Made by a program: the position numbers and the translations under genes. DNA of 64,000 nucleotides from Gavia stellata (lineage: Eukaryota; Chordata; Aves; Gaviiformes; Gaviidae). The stretch spans positions 1,181,208 to 1,245,207 of the forward strand of contig NC_082619.1 of assembly GCF_030936135.1 (NCBI RefSeq). Reading direction: 5' to 3'. Shown in pieces: positions 11,601-24,700 of the stretch. Positions within the stretch are counted from its first letter, which is position 1, and every line of letters begins with the position of its first letter. The notes beneath the pieces were generated by a model that ran no database searches, was not told where the DNA came from, and saw nothing but the letters and a program-made list of their open reading frames with translations.

Positions 11601-12339
11601 CGGGGGGACCCCCCAGGCTGTGCTGACCCCACTGCCTGTCCCTGCCTCCCCAGCGCTGCCTACGGCCTCATTGTCCGCCCCAACGACTTCGCTTCCTACC
11701 TGCTGGCCATCGGCATCTGCAACCTCCTCCTCTACTTCGCCTTCTACATCATCATGAAGGTGCGAGTCAAGTGCCCCGGCACCGCTGTGTGGGCGCCGCG
11801 GTCCGTCGGGGAGGACAGGGCAGGGATGGGCACCCCCGCCAGCGCCTGCCCGTGCGTTGACCCTGGCCTCTCCCGCAGCTCCGCAGCGGCGAGCGCATCA
11901 AGCTCATCCCCTTGCTCTGCATCATCGGCACCTCGGTGGTCTGGGGCTTCGCGCTCTTCTTCTTCTTCCAGGGGCTCAGCACTTGGCAGGTGAGCGGGAG
12001 GGCGGCGCGGCAGGGCGGGGCAGGGCGGGTGGGATGGCTGCCGGCCGGCGCGGTGACGGCTGGCCCTGTCCCTGCCAGAAAACACCGGCTGAGTCCCGGG
12101 AGCACAACCGCGACTGCATCCTGCTCGACTTCTTTGACGACCACGACATCTGGCACTTCCTCTCCTCCATCGCCATGTTCGGCTCCTTCCTGGTAGGTGC
12201 TGGCTGCCGCCGGCACAGCTGCCCGCCGCCTCCGGCCGCCCCGGCTCACCGCGGCCCCGCTCCCCTCGCTCCGCAGGTGCTGCTGACGCTGGACGATGAC
12301 CTGGACTGTGTCCAGCGGGACAAGATCTACGTCTTCTAG
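5658..12339 (+). CDS. SIDT2: SID1 transmembrane family member 2
   Basis: Lysosomal multi-pass membrane protein linked to nucleic-acid uptake (RNautophagy/DNautophagy) and to the CREST metal-hydrolase fold. Coding exons: 5658-5894, 6112-6233, 6366-6527, 6624-6669, 6788-6889, 6968-7051, 7261-7372, 7508-7573, 7686-7779, 7970-8025, 8493-8564, 8643-8717, 9001-9063, 9507-9628, 9726-9799, 9874-9940, 10085-10158, 10287-10410, 10501-10618, 10691-10827, 10910-11018, 11105-11181, 11290-11336, 11654-11759, 11879-11989, 12079-12192, 12277-12339. They sum to 878 codons (877 aa; human isoforms 832 and, as I recall, 853). Order: signal peptide, Pro-Gln run, luminal beta-rich domain, first membrane segment in exon 9, an acidic cytosolic loop, then the multi-pass core. 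Candidate metal ligands are His in CYHVCP, Asp in NFQFD and HDIWH near the C-terminus. It ends DKIYVF. The chosen ATG is the first in frame that opens a signal peptide. Exon 10 has a CAGCAG acceptor that could add one residue. Confidence 0.97.
5733..5777 (+). repeat. In-frame CCCCAG hexamer run coding Pro-Gln repeats
   Basis: Seven or so near-perfect CCCCAG units within SIDT2 exon 1 encode alternating Pro and Gln (with one Leu) just after the predicted signal peptide. The human first exon encodes about 61 residues and lacks such a run; here it encodes 79. The repeat explains most of the extra length. Confidence 0.9.
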
Positions 12340-12952
12340 GAGCCTGCAGCCGCCCGCTGCCCTGGGACCGTGCCAAACGCCCGGCCGCAAGCCCCGGGAG
12401 GGGGGACCCGCCGGGACAGCGCGTGCCCCTGGGGAGGGATGCCCGTGCTGCGGGTCCCGCCAGCCACTCCGTCCCCCTCCCTGCGCAGCCCGGGGGTCCC
12501 AATGCTCCCCTCCCCACCGGCCGGGTCCCTCCCCGGTGCTGCGTGCCTGTCCCCGGCTCGTCGCAGCCGAAAACGGGACTGGGGGGCTGCCGGGGCACCC
12601 GTCCTTTTTGGCAAGTGACACTGGAAATGGTGCTGCTGCTGCTCCGTGTCCGTGTGCCCGCGGTGCGGGCGGCCGGGGCGAGCGCTGTGCCAGCAGCCCC
12701 ATGGCCCCTGAGCACGCGGGTGCGGGTCTCTCTTCAGTGCCTGAGTCGTATGGGTGGGAGGTGGGGGTCCGTGCGTCCGGCGCGGTGGCGGCGGTGGCCG
12801 GAGAGGCCCTGCTCACGTCCCCTTCAGCGTCCCGGGAGGGTGTCGGCTGCTGCGTGCCACCCGTCGCCGCTCCCCACCAAGGCTGCCGTGTGCTCCCCGC
12901 ACGCAGGTCTGCTGGGAAGGGACTCGCATTAAAGTGTCTGCACTTTGCCTGC
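12340..12952 (+). other. SIDT2: SIDT2 3' UTR with ATTAAA polyadenylation signal
   Basis: Follows the SIDT2 stop codon. An ATTAAA variant signal at 12928-12933 is followed by GTGTCTG and T-rich sequence, giving a 3' UTR of about 600 bases. No other gene is seen inside it; a long minus-strand open frame across 11767-13758 is antisense shadow. Confidence 0.65.
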
Positions 12953-13619
12953 GCCTGCCGCCTCCTGCCTGGGCGGCGGGAGCCCGGGGGGCAGCGGGGG
13001 TCCCCGGGGACAGCGGGGGCCGTGGGCTCTGCCCTGCCGGGCTGCCGCCGGCTGGCAGCTGCACTCTGCTGCGGCACCGGCTCCTTCCCACCGGGACTTG
13101 GGGACAAGAAGCAGCGCTGCTGCTGCCCTCCTGCCCCAGAGACCCCCTGCGTGGCACGGGGGCTGCTGGGGGGAGGTCTGGGGGGCACGGGGCAGGGCTG
13201 GCAGCCCCAGGGGGGTAGGGATGCCCAGGGAGGTCCCACTTCACAGGCAGCAAAGGTCCCAGGGGCTGGGGCTCCCCGTGGCGTCCCAGCCCGGTGTCTG
13301 GGCTGCTGTGTGCCTCGCCGTGCCCCGGCCCACCCGAGTGGGTTGGTGCCTCGCCAGGGCCAAGCGAATGCCGGGGCTGGCTGCGGGACGGCTGGGCACG
13401 GTGCCCGTAGGACACCCGCAGCCACGCTGCTCTGCCCTGGCCAGCCTCGACCAGGGCACGCTGTGGGCTGTGGGTGCTGGCCGGGCTGCCGTGCCCCCGC
13501 AGCAGCCCCGCAGCCCCGCGAGGAGCCCCGCTCGGCCGCCCCAGCTCCCCGGCGGTGAGCGCACGGGGAAACCAGCCATGAAGTCAGGGCAGAAACCCTC
13601 GGCGGCTCCCAGGGCTGGC
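12953..13619. other. SIDT2-TAGLN intergenic spacer, upstream TAGLN region
   Basis: GC-rich spacer of under 700 bases without recognised coding exons or repeats. It lies between the SIDT2 polyadenylation site and the TAGLN CArG elements and may hold further TAGLN control sequence, but no specific site was identified. Confidence 0.5.
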
Positions 13620-13904
13620 CGAGCGCCTGGCTATAAAAGGACTTAGTCCCTCTGCCCCGGCCCCGCGTCCTCCCTGCCCCCAAACCCGCTGGGGCGGAGG
13701 CACGCAGGGAATGCTCGGGCACAGGCCTGAGTCGCCGATTTTCGGAGTCTTTCCCCAAATATGGTGCCTGGGCCAGAGTGATGGTGCGCTGCGGGGCTGG
13801 CGCGCCCCAGGAGGGAGGGCTGGGGGGGCTGGCCCCCGGGCTGCGCTGACATCACTGTCCCAGCGCCGGCCTTTTAGCACAGGGTCGGCCTCCTAACTGT
13901 GCAG
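13620..13904 (+). promoter_or_regulatory. TAGLN: TAGLN smooth-muscle promoter with CArG elements
   Basis: A perfect SRF-binding CArG box, CCAAATATGG, lies at 13755-13764. A second element CTATAAAAGG at 13631-13640 is one base from the CC(A/T)6GG consensus and also reads as a TATA box. The spacing of about 124 bases resembles the near/far CArG pair of the mammalian SM22-alpha promoter (about -150 and -270). If that layout holds, transcription starts near 13905. Expected regulation is SRF with myocardin in smooth muscle; this is family knowledge, not shown here. Confidence 0.8.
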
Positions 13905-13956
13905 TGTGCTGGCTCCTGCGCAGAGCATCGCCCCTCGCCTCCGTGAGCAGCCGCCT
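13905..13956 (+). other. TAGLN: Predicted non-coding exon 1 of TAGLN
   Basis: Short untranslated exon inferred from the CArG spacing on the left (start uncertain) and a strong GTGAGT donor at 13957. Mammalian TAGLN likewise has a short non-coding first exon, and the coding exon 2 here has its own acceptor (ag at 15602-15603). Confidence 0.5.
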
Positions 13957-15603
13957 GTGAGTCCTGCTGCAGGGGTGGGGGGGGCAGTGGAGAGGGTGCC
14001 TGGGGTGGGGACGCCAGCCCCTGGCACCGGGGTGCTGCTCCCCGGGATGGGGACCCTGTGCCTGGGATGGCAATGCTGCTCCCGGGACTGCGATCCTGCT
14101 CTCTGGATGGGGATTCTACTCCTCCGACTGGGATGCCGCTCCCTGGCTGGGAATGCCGCTCCTTGGATTGCAATGCCGCTCCCCGGATGAGAGTCGGGCT
14201 CCCCAGGAGAGGAAACTGCTGCTCGGGCTGGGGACACAGCTCCATGGGCTGGGGACGCTGCCTGGGGCGCGGTGCCATCCCTGGTCCTCCGGACTGTGTT
14301 GCCGTCGGGGCTGTGCGGCTGTGGGTCAGCCGGCGGTGGCCAGGGGGGCCGTGCGGGGCTCAGGGCAGCGTGGAGCGGGGCGGCTCCAGCCCCCACTTAC
14401 CCGTTTCTGCCCTGTGCCTTGGCGGGGCCGGGAGATGGGCACGGGGCTGGCGGGGCCGGGGCAGCTGGCGGCCAGCGGCACTGCCGTCAGGCCGAGGGAG
14501 CCGTGGCCGGCGAGGCTGGGGTCTGCATGCAATCCCCCCATGCGGGGCTGGGCCAGGGCACGGGGCGCTGGGCGGCCGGGGCAGGGAGCCGAGCTGGCTG
14601 CGGCATTGCTGGACATGCATCCCGGTGCTCGGGATCTGGGCACAGGCTGCCTGGGGGGCTCATGGGCTACCCCTGCCCACACCGCGGGGCTCGGGGGGTA
14701 CCCCTGCATCACCGGCAGCGAGCGGGGTCAGCATCCTCCGCTGCACCGAGCTGGGCCAGGTCTCAGAGCCTGTCCTGCAGGAGTCAGGGTGCATCTGTCC
14801 GGTGGTCCGGGCGAGCCAGCCCGGGGCAGGGCGTGGATGCGGGGACCGGGCACACGGCTCTTTGAGGGCACAGCCCCGGCTCTCGGTGGCTCAATGCCAA
14901 GCAGGGAAGCTGTGCGGGGAGGAGCAAGGCCAGCTCTGCCGAGGGCTCGGCTGCCGGCTCCCAGCCCCTCTTCCTCCTGGCATCCTCCCTGGCACCCTCC
15001 GGCCCTGCCCGCAGCCAGCTACCTGCCATCTCTGCCCGCCGCATGCCCTTACAAGGGCACGGGCACAGCTCCCGCCGCGGTCCTGCCTCGCCTGCGCTCC
15101 TCCCTGGCACCAGGACCCACCGTGCTGAGGCCACCCCACGGCAACATGGCCACCCTGCCCCGGCATGGCATGGCCACCCCCCTGTGCCACAGCCGCCCAA
15201 CCCTGCATTGTCACCCTGGCCACCCGGACCCCTCTGCTCCGCAGCCCCCGTGGGGCAGCACGGCTGCTCCGGCCAGAGGGCACGGCCGTGCCAGCGGGCA
15301 GGGGATGGGGATGAGGCCGCTCTCCCGTGCAGCCTTAGCCAAGGAGTGGGGACAAGGCACCTCTGCCGGGATGGGAACCGTCTGTCCGGGCAGGCTGTGG
15401 GGGTCACGGCCAAACACTCACCTCCAAATGTGCCTGGACGGAGCTGAAGGGCCGCTGCATGGCAAGGGAAGAGCCGGGCGGAGCGCATGTCCCTGCTGCA
15501 CCAGGGCAGGAGGTGGATTCCACACGGGTGCTGGGGTGGCCATGGGGTCCCCGGGCAGGGGGCCAGCATCTCCACAGCCTGACGGTCCCTGTCCTGCCTC
15601 CAG
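13957..15603 (+). other. TAGLN intron 1
   Basis: A 1.6 kb GC-rich intron. Its left part is a 20-base minisatellite (about 14031-14250). The rest holds no recognised element; long open frames on both strands reflect low stop density. Confidence 0.6.
14031..14250. repeat. Degenerate 20-bp minisatellite in TAGLN intron 1
   Basis: Units keep a strict 20-base register, for example beginning at 14051, 14071, 14091, 14111, 14131, 14151, 14171, 14191 and 14211. A typical core is ATGCCGCTCC followed by CTGG and G-rich spacer. About ten copies with substantial divergence between units, so it is an old array. Confidence 0.85.
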
Positions 15604-15623
15604 GTCTCCCACCCGCCGCAGCC

Positions 15624-17245
<1,622 letters not shown>

Positions 17246-17694
17246 TGACAAGGTTTCCTCCCGCCCGCCCTGTCGCGCCGGGCCGGCGGTGCCAGGAAAG
17301 CCGAAGCCACCCTCCGTAAAAGCTGCCCAGGTCGCCTGGGCCACATCTGCTCCTTCTTCCAGCTCCGAACCTGGGAAAACCGGAGCTGGGGATCAGGCCT
17401 TCCCTGCCCGATTCAGACGGCCCCGTGGGGTGGCTCTGCCCTGTCTCGCCTGAGCTGCAGCGCCGACCTTCCTCCTCACTCCTTCCAACTACTCTGGCCC
17501 ACTCTTGCCTCCCCCCCGCCCAGAGCAGCCCCGGTTATCCCGGCTCCCAGGGAGCAGGGCACGGAGGGCTGCGGGCGGCCAGGAGCAGACCCAGCACCCT
17601 GGCACGGCCTCCCCACAAGCCCCGGGGCTGGGAGGTGCTGGGTGACTCCTGCTTCCACAGCGAGAAAGTGCTGGGAGGGCAGAGGAGCGACAGG
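17246..17694. other. Convergent spacer between TAGLN and PCSK7
   Basis: About 450 bases between the two inward-pointing polyadenylation sites. No gene or repeat was recognised. Confidence 0.55.
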
Positions 17695-18740
17695 GGAGAG
17701 GAGGGTTTTTAAGACTTTATTTGGAAAGCTACACAAAAGGGCTTTGCTGATTAAAAAACAAACCCCAGCTTTAAAAAAATAAATCAACGGACCCAAAGAC
17801 ACATGAACAAGCCAACCCCGCTCACAGATGAGCCGCTGCCAGAACAACTCAACCTCCCCTTCCTGGCCCAAAGCAGGCACTGCCCACGGCCTCGGCCCCC
17901 CTGGGCACCGGCCACAAACTGGTGCCCCAGCAAGCGGCGGGGAGGCACCTGGGGGAAGCGGCTGCAGCGAGCTGGCGCTGCCACGATACCTGCTGCCAGG
18001 GGCACTCCTGTGCCCGCCGCAGCAGCAACAGCCCCGTCCAGCCCCCCTGAGCAGGACGGTCGAGAAAGCCCTGCTGCCTTCTGCCTCCCCAGCTGCACAG
18101 CTGCTCGCGTGCCTGCGGGAGATGAGGAGGAGGCAGTGGGGTCAGAGCACAGGGGACAGGGGGCAAGCGCTGGTTGGAGATGGGCGAAACGACTCCCTGC
18201 TTCTAAGCTGGGCGTAACTGGTGGGTACTGGCCAGCTCCTAGCCCAGCGGGGCAGGCAAACGACAGTGCTGTTGGGGTCCCTGCCTGCAGAGGCAGCTGC
18301 CAGGGGCCCTGCCACATTTTCCAGGCTCACTCTGCAGAAATTGGGGACAAAGCGACACTTCTTCCCTGTGCTGCAAGGCCGCGGGAGCCGTGGCATGCAG
18401 GGGTCTCTGTGCGGAGCTCTGCCAGGGCTGCCATGTGCCCAGGAGGCATCGGCATCGGCACCGGGGCCTTGCTCCACGCACAAAGGGAAGCCCTGAGTAT
18501 CGCTGCAGGGCGGGCTCCGTTAGGAATGGGTTTAAGGCTTGCTTTGTTTTCCAGAGCGAGGGAAAGGTTACCTCCCCTTCCGCTGCCAGCACTCTTTCTC
18601 CTTGTTTCCGAGCCACTTCCAACACCACCTTCCGCAGAACACAACGGCAACGGTCCCCGGTGGCTCCGGAAGTCTCTGCTGCCCGTGCTTGGGGAGGACG
18701 TACCGAGTGGGAGGGACACAGCCCAAACCCCCAGCCCCAG
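17695..18740 (-). other. PCSK7: PCSK7 3' UTR
   Basis: Runs from the PCSK7 stop codon down to an AATAAA on the minus strand (plus-strand TTTATT at 17716-17721). About 1 kb long, no recognised repeat. Confidence 0.7.
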
Positions 18741-21700
18741 CTAGCACGTCTGGTGCTCCCTGTGGTCCGAGAGGAGCTCGGCCGTCGCCTCCCGGCCAAG
18801 GAACCCTGCTCCGGCGGGGGCTGCCTCAAGGAAGCTCGCAGCTCTGCTGCTGCTGGGAAGTTTGGGGTGGGTGGGGGTCCAGGACCCCTCCTCCCCCTCG
18901 TCCTCCTGGGCCGGCTCTGGGTGCTCACACTCCATCTCGACGTCCTCGATGTCCTTCTCCCGGTAGAGCGGCACAGACTCCATCTCCAGGCCGCTCTCCA
19001 GGGCTCTGTGCTTCCCTCCCTGCTGGTACCATTTGCAGGCGGTCGAGCCGTTGCAGGTCAGGTCAAGTCCCACATTGTTGCGGGTCAGGCAAACCTCCAG
19101 CATGTAGTAGAAAGTCCAGAACACGGCAAAGCATCCCAACAGCAGGAGGGTCTGTGGAGGAGGAAAACCCTTCAGAACCAAAGCCCTCAACCACCCCAGA
19201 GCCCTGCTGTCACCCAGCGGAGGGGGCACGGCGCCAGGAGGATCGGTGGGGCAGGTTCCCACTCCTCCAGGCCCTCCTGCGGAGGAGGGGGTCTCCCCGC
19301 CCGGCCCAGCCGGCAGTCTCCCCGGTCCGCAGGCAGGCTCACCTTGAGGGTGTTGGCTGTGATTGTGTAGTGCTGCTCCTCGGGGATCTCCAGCCCCGGA
19401 GGGCAGGGCAGGGAGAAGTCACTGCTCAGGTACTGCCCGCTCATGGCTTCCTCCAGCAGCCTGGGGGACAGAGGCACCCCGTGAGGGTCCCACAGGCAGG
19501 GCTGCTCCAGGGAGGGGCCCAAATGCTCACAAAGGGTCCAGAGTGCCTTTTCCACCACTGAGGGTTGCCCTCCTGGGTCAGACCCAGCCAACACAGCGTT
19601 TTTTACAGCCCACGGCTCCCCTGTGCAGTGTGTCGAGGGCAGCCGCAGCACCCTGTGCCAGGGGCCCGCGGCCAGGCTGCGGCCTCACCCTGACATGCAC
19701 CTTGCAGCTCCAGCCAAGCAGCGCCTGCTCAGAGACTTCTGCTAATGTCCCTTAGCCCTCCACCTCCTGTCTCCCCACTGAGACGGGGTTGTGGTGTCCT
19801 ACCTCTGCCGCTCCTTCATCTCTGCTGGGGACCAGGAGGAGCCGTACAGGGTCAGCTGCCACCGCTTCAAGGTCCCAGGCCTCAGGCTCTCATCTCCTGG
19901 GGAAGAAACAGGTTAGACCAGTGGGGAACTCTCCCACCCAGCTGGGTGGCACCGCACGGAGCTAACCCATGGCCGCCCAGGTGCTGAGCTGGCAGCTCCC
20001 TGGGACACGGCACAGAGCTGCTGCCACCGCCCCATGGAGGACCCCTGGAAGGCAGGACTCACCGATGTCCCTGATGACCAGTCTGTACGTGCCCTTTGCT
20101 TCCTCACCCCAGCACCGGACCGTGGAGAAGGTCCAGTCAGCAAAGCCATTGGGGTCCCTGCCAAAGGGTGAGGAGAAACACCCATAAGAGGGTAATGTAG
20201 CTTGAGCCACAAGGCTGGACACGGGCCCTGGCTCTCCTGCTTGGGGCCAGCAGGGCTGGGTGTCCTGCCCTGCAGCGGGAGTCTTCACACCCCGTCCCCC
20301 TTAGTGCTTACGAGTCCATGCTCCTGGTGGTCCCTATCAGGGACATCATGCCGCTGGGGCAGAAGAGCCTGATCTCCAGGTTGCCGCGGCGGGGGTGGGT
20401 TATGGTGACGGTGACTGCCACGTGCTCCAGGGTTCTCATGCCGGAGAGCTCCAGGTCGGCGGTGGTGACTGGGAAAGGGAAGGTAGGGTTTACCGAGGCT
20501 GGTGGCAGGGATGGAGTCCCCCCTTCCAGCCAGCCCTAAGGGGCTGCTGTGCCACTTAGCAGGACACACATGCACACACAGGTCTCTGAGTCCTCCCAGC
20601 TGCCCCCGTGCATCCGTGCCCCGGGAGCAAGAGGCAGGAGCCAGGGCAGCCACACCCCACACAGGGAGGCTTTGCCAAGTGCCCGGCAGCAAAGCCGCGC
20701 TGTGCTCTGCGGCCTGGCCCACAGTCTGCAAGGAGCCTCCTTGTCTGCCCGAGCGGAGCCACCCACGCACCTCCCCAGATAGGACAGGGAAAGGTGTCCT
20801 GGCACGATTCCTCCCGGGCACCCCACGTTGCGCTCGGGCTGCTTCACATGGACCAGAAGTCAGGTTCTCCCGGCCCAGAGCTGCAGGAGGCACCTGGTAC
20901 TGGCTGCCCTCTGCCCGCAGCTGTACCCTTTGTCCCCTGCCTGAGTCCAGCCAGGACCAGGCAGGATGGAAAGGATTGTGAGAAAGGGGTGAGGAGGAGG
21001 TGGTGAGGAAGGAGGGGTGAAAGGCAACAGCAGTGTTAGCAGTGGGAAAGCTGACTCCCAGGCATCTCCCAGCACGTCCCGGAGCAGGAAGACAGTACGA
21101 ACCCACGCTTTCCTCTGCTCACAAGGAGGGGGCCCAGGCATGCCTCCCTGCCCTCTCATTTACCAGCAGCCTCTCGCCTGCAGCCGAATCCTCATTTCAC
21201 AAGTGGGGCCCAGCTGCTGCCTACGCGACTTGTGCCACTGCCCCGCGGGCTCCCCGACATCCAACTCTCCCCCGGCCCTGACGCAGGGCTTGCGGGCTCA
21301 GGAGCCCACCCAGAGTGCTTTGGCCAGTGCAATAATACCTCGTCCTTCATCAAACCCTCCTGCCCTGGATTTGGGCCAGCTTTTGGCAGTCCTGGAGGCT
21401 GCTTTGAACCCACAGTTACACAGGAGCTAGGTTTGGAAAGAGGACTGGGATGAGAAGCCTGGTGTCCATCTCAAACCATTCGCAGCTCCACAGATGCTCA
21501 CAGCCCCAGAACTGCTAATTATAGCACAGGAAACCCTGGCACGCTTCAGAGCGGATTTCAGCCTGTGGCTCGGCCTCCTCTCGGCAGCCCCAGCCAAGGG
21601 GCAGGTGGGTGCTCCCCAACATCTTCCAAGCGGGGAGGCGGGTGCACCCCAGAACCAGGCAGCCTGTCTGCAGCAGCCGGCCAGCACACTCCCTGGGGCC

Positions 21701-24700
21701 ACGCGGGGAAAGGGTTAACTCTGAGTCAGCCTGTGGTACCTGGGGGACAGTAGTGCCCCTGGCCACACATTCCTCTGCAGCCACACATTCCTCTGTGCAT
21801 ACTTCTCCAAAGCGCCCCTTTTCTGCCTCTCCCAAAACTCTGCTTGCTGCCCAGCTTCCAGCTCCCAACTCCTTTTAGGGCAGGAGGAGCTGCTTGACCT
21901 CCAACCCTCTCCTCAGAGGCAGAGCAGGGCTAACCCCGCTGCCAGCCCGAGGAGCAGGGTGTCATCCCCCTGTCCCTCTGGGGCCCTGCGGTGCTGGTAC
22001 CTGCAAGGGAGCAGTGTGGTGCAGTGCCAGCCCAGCCCAGCCGGGCCGGGCCAGGAGAGAGGGACAACATGTGCCCAGCGCCTGCCCTGCATCTCCTCAG
22101 CCTGCCGGCAAGGAGGGGAGGAACAGGACCACCTCTGCAAGGGGGGTGCCGGTCTGCCGAGCTCCGAAGTCTTTCCAGCGGGACCTCTATCCTGGGGAAC
22201 AGCCTCTGGGCGCTGCCAACCCGCAGCACCTCTGCCAGGAGCGGCAGCTGGGGCAGCGAGGGGCGCAGGGCCAGGCCCCCTAGGACAGCATCCCCAGTGG
22301 GACAGGGAGGGGGCCGGCGGCCCAGCCTCGGCACAAGAAGCCGTGCCCAGCCAGAGAGCCAGGCCCTGCTGGGGGCCGGGAAGGGCTTGGGGCCGAGCTC
22401 TCCTTCCCACTGGTAGCAGCCGGAGCAGCGTCTTGTTTATGTGGACAGAGGCTGGCCAAGTCGGGAGCTGGAGCATTACCTAAAATGGTCAAAGCCAGAG
22501 GAGCAGGTCTGGCTGCTGCCCAGCCTGGCCATGCTCGCTAATGCCTGTCTGGCTCCTCAAAGACATCAGTCTATGGGATGGAGTTATGGGGAGGGGACCA
22601 CATCAACGGACACACATCCCCTGGGGAAGGGCAGTGGAAAGAGAGAGGAAAAGCCCAGGCAGCCCAACACTTAACCCCCTCATGGCCTCATGCAGCCCAG
22701 GGCTTGCCCCACCAAGCTGTCAGCATGTCCAGCTGTGCCCCATGCCAGCGGGAACAGGCTGGATCCCCAGCCTCGGTGCGTACAAGCATGTGCTCTCATG
22801 TGGCACACCTGCTCTTACCGTTCCAGGCGACTTCCAGCTCCTGCGGGAGTAATGGAATGCTCCTGCCCTCCTTCAGTGGAGGGCTCATGTATGAGGCGAG
22901 GTATGGGACAGACTCCCAGATCTGTCAGGGGAAAGGCGAGAGGATTCAGCATGAGGTTGCACACTCCCTGCACATCCATCTCTCAATCTCCCATCACTCT
23001 TGCACGCTGCTCCTGTCCGTAGCACACCTAACGCGTGTGGATGTGGGCCCAGCTCGGGCCCAGGCCAAGGGGCCTCTCCCGACGCTGCTCGGGGGCACAC
23101 AAACCCAGGCAGCACGCACAGGCTGCCGTGAGCGCCGCAGGGCTGGAGAGGAGTGGAAGGAAAGCAACTGCCTGCGGGCTAGAGGGGACGATGGAGACTC
23201 AGGACTCCCAGCTCTGTGTTTCTCTCCGCCACCACCTGAGTGGCTTTGAGCGGTCACTTGAAGCCATTCTGTTTCAACCCCAGGCGCGGCGGGGCAGGGA
23301 ACGTAGCAGAACCCAAAGCCCTGCAGGAAAAGAGAGCAGCCTGAAAGTCCCTGTGAAGCAGGGGCTGTTGCTGGCAACTGGCAGTGACCCGGCACAGCTG
23401 CGCGGTGCTCTATGCACGAGTGCGGACCAAGTGCCAAAGGGATGTGCCCTCGTCTCCATGCAACTGGAGGCACAGGGAGGAAGAGATGGGGATGCCCCTG
23501 CCTGCTCTGACCACACCACTCCCTCAGCAGCCCCTGGGATGCAGAGCCCGGAGCTGCCAGCTGAGAACACCGTTTCCTCAGGGCATGACGCCCTCCCTGG
23601 AGCCCACCACATACGGAGGAAGGTGCTGGGGCTGCTGACGAAACTCCCCAAGCCATGAATCAGAGCTGTCGTCTCCCACCAGCGAAGGCTCTCGCCCATG
23701 GCTATATATAGTGCTGAGAGAGCAGCAGCTTGGGGGCAGGTTTCAGGCATTGCCGAAAGCCTCATTACCTCATACCAAAAGCAGTCTTATAGCGAGGGCT
23801 GGCAGGATGATGGCCAAAGCGCTGGCCCTGAACGGCAACAGTGTCACTCCACGGCGTTGCCAGTACAGGAGCTGTTGCCGCCACCAAGCTGGGTCTGCTC
23901 TGCTGGCCCCCAGGCACAGGAAGGGGAATTACCTTGGCAGCGTTCACCAGCCTCCAGGCGTTCAGCAAGCCGAAGCCGTGCTGATGGCTGTGGCTGAAGC
24001 CGGCTTGGTTGATGTCCCACTTCGCGTGACGATCCTCGTACTGAAAAGAAATGCAGGGCACTCGTTACCTTGGGGGACACCAGCAGCCCTGCAAACACGG
24101 AGCAAAGGGAACTGGGCCCGAAGGGAAGGAGGCTCAGAAATATCCTACAGCAGCAGGGAAGCAAACCCACATGGCCTTATTAGAAAGAAACAGGTTGACC
24201 TTTGTTTGAAACAAGTCCCAGGACAAACAGACTTCCCAGCTCCTCAGAAAGGAAATCAAGCAGCACGAAAGGGCACAAATGCCTCTGCTCTGAAACATCC
24301 CAGCTGCTCCCTGCTGCCCAAGCCAGAGCCTGTGGGATGGCAGAAGCCTTGGGGAGAAGGAACCAAGTCCTTTAAATCAACAAGAGCCGGGCCAGGACAG
24401 ATCTGGGTCCCATCACTTATCGGGTTGTAGTACTTCGGCAATGCTGGCTTGCAGTTGTGGAAAACACTGCCCTGTGCCAAAGTGAGTACAGCGTTAGCTG
24501 GACACAGACTCCTGCTCCCCAGAGGGGTGCGGAAGAAGCCCCGTCTCGAAGCCAAATCGGGCAGCTCCAGTCAGTTCCCACTCCTGCTCTCTGCAGTGAA
24601 GCTGTGCTGGAGTCAAGGCCGAGCAAAAGAAATGGCTGTGTTTGTTGCTGAGCTCTCCATTATGTCTGCTTCCAAGAGCCTGAGGGAAGCCCAGAGCAGG

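Noticed and set aside
11767-13758. A 663-residue minus-strand open frame
   Set aside because: It lies antisense to SIDT2 exons and 3' UTR, is compositionally Arg/Ala/Pro-rich, and resembles no protein; GC-rich sequence yields such shadows.
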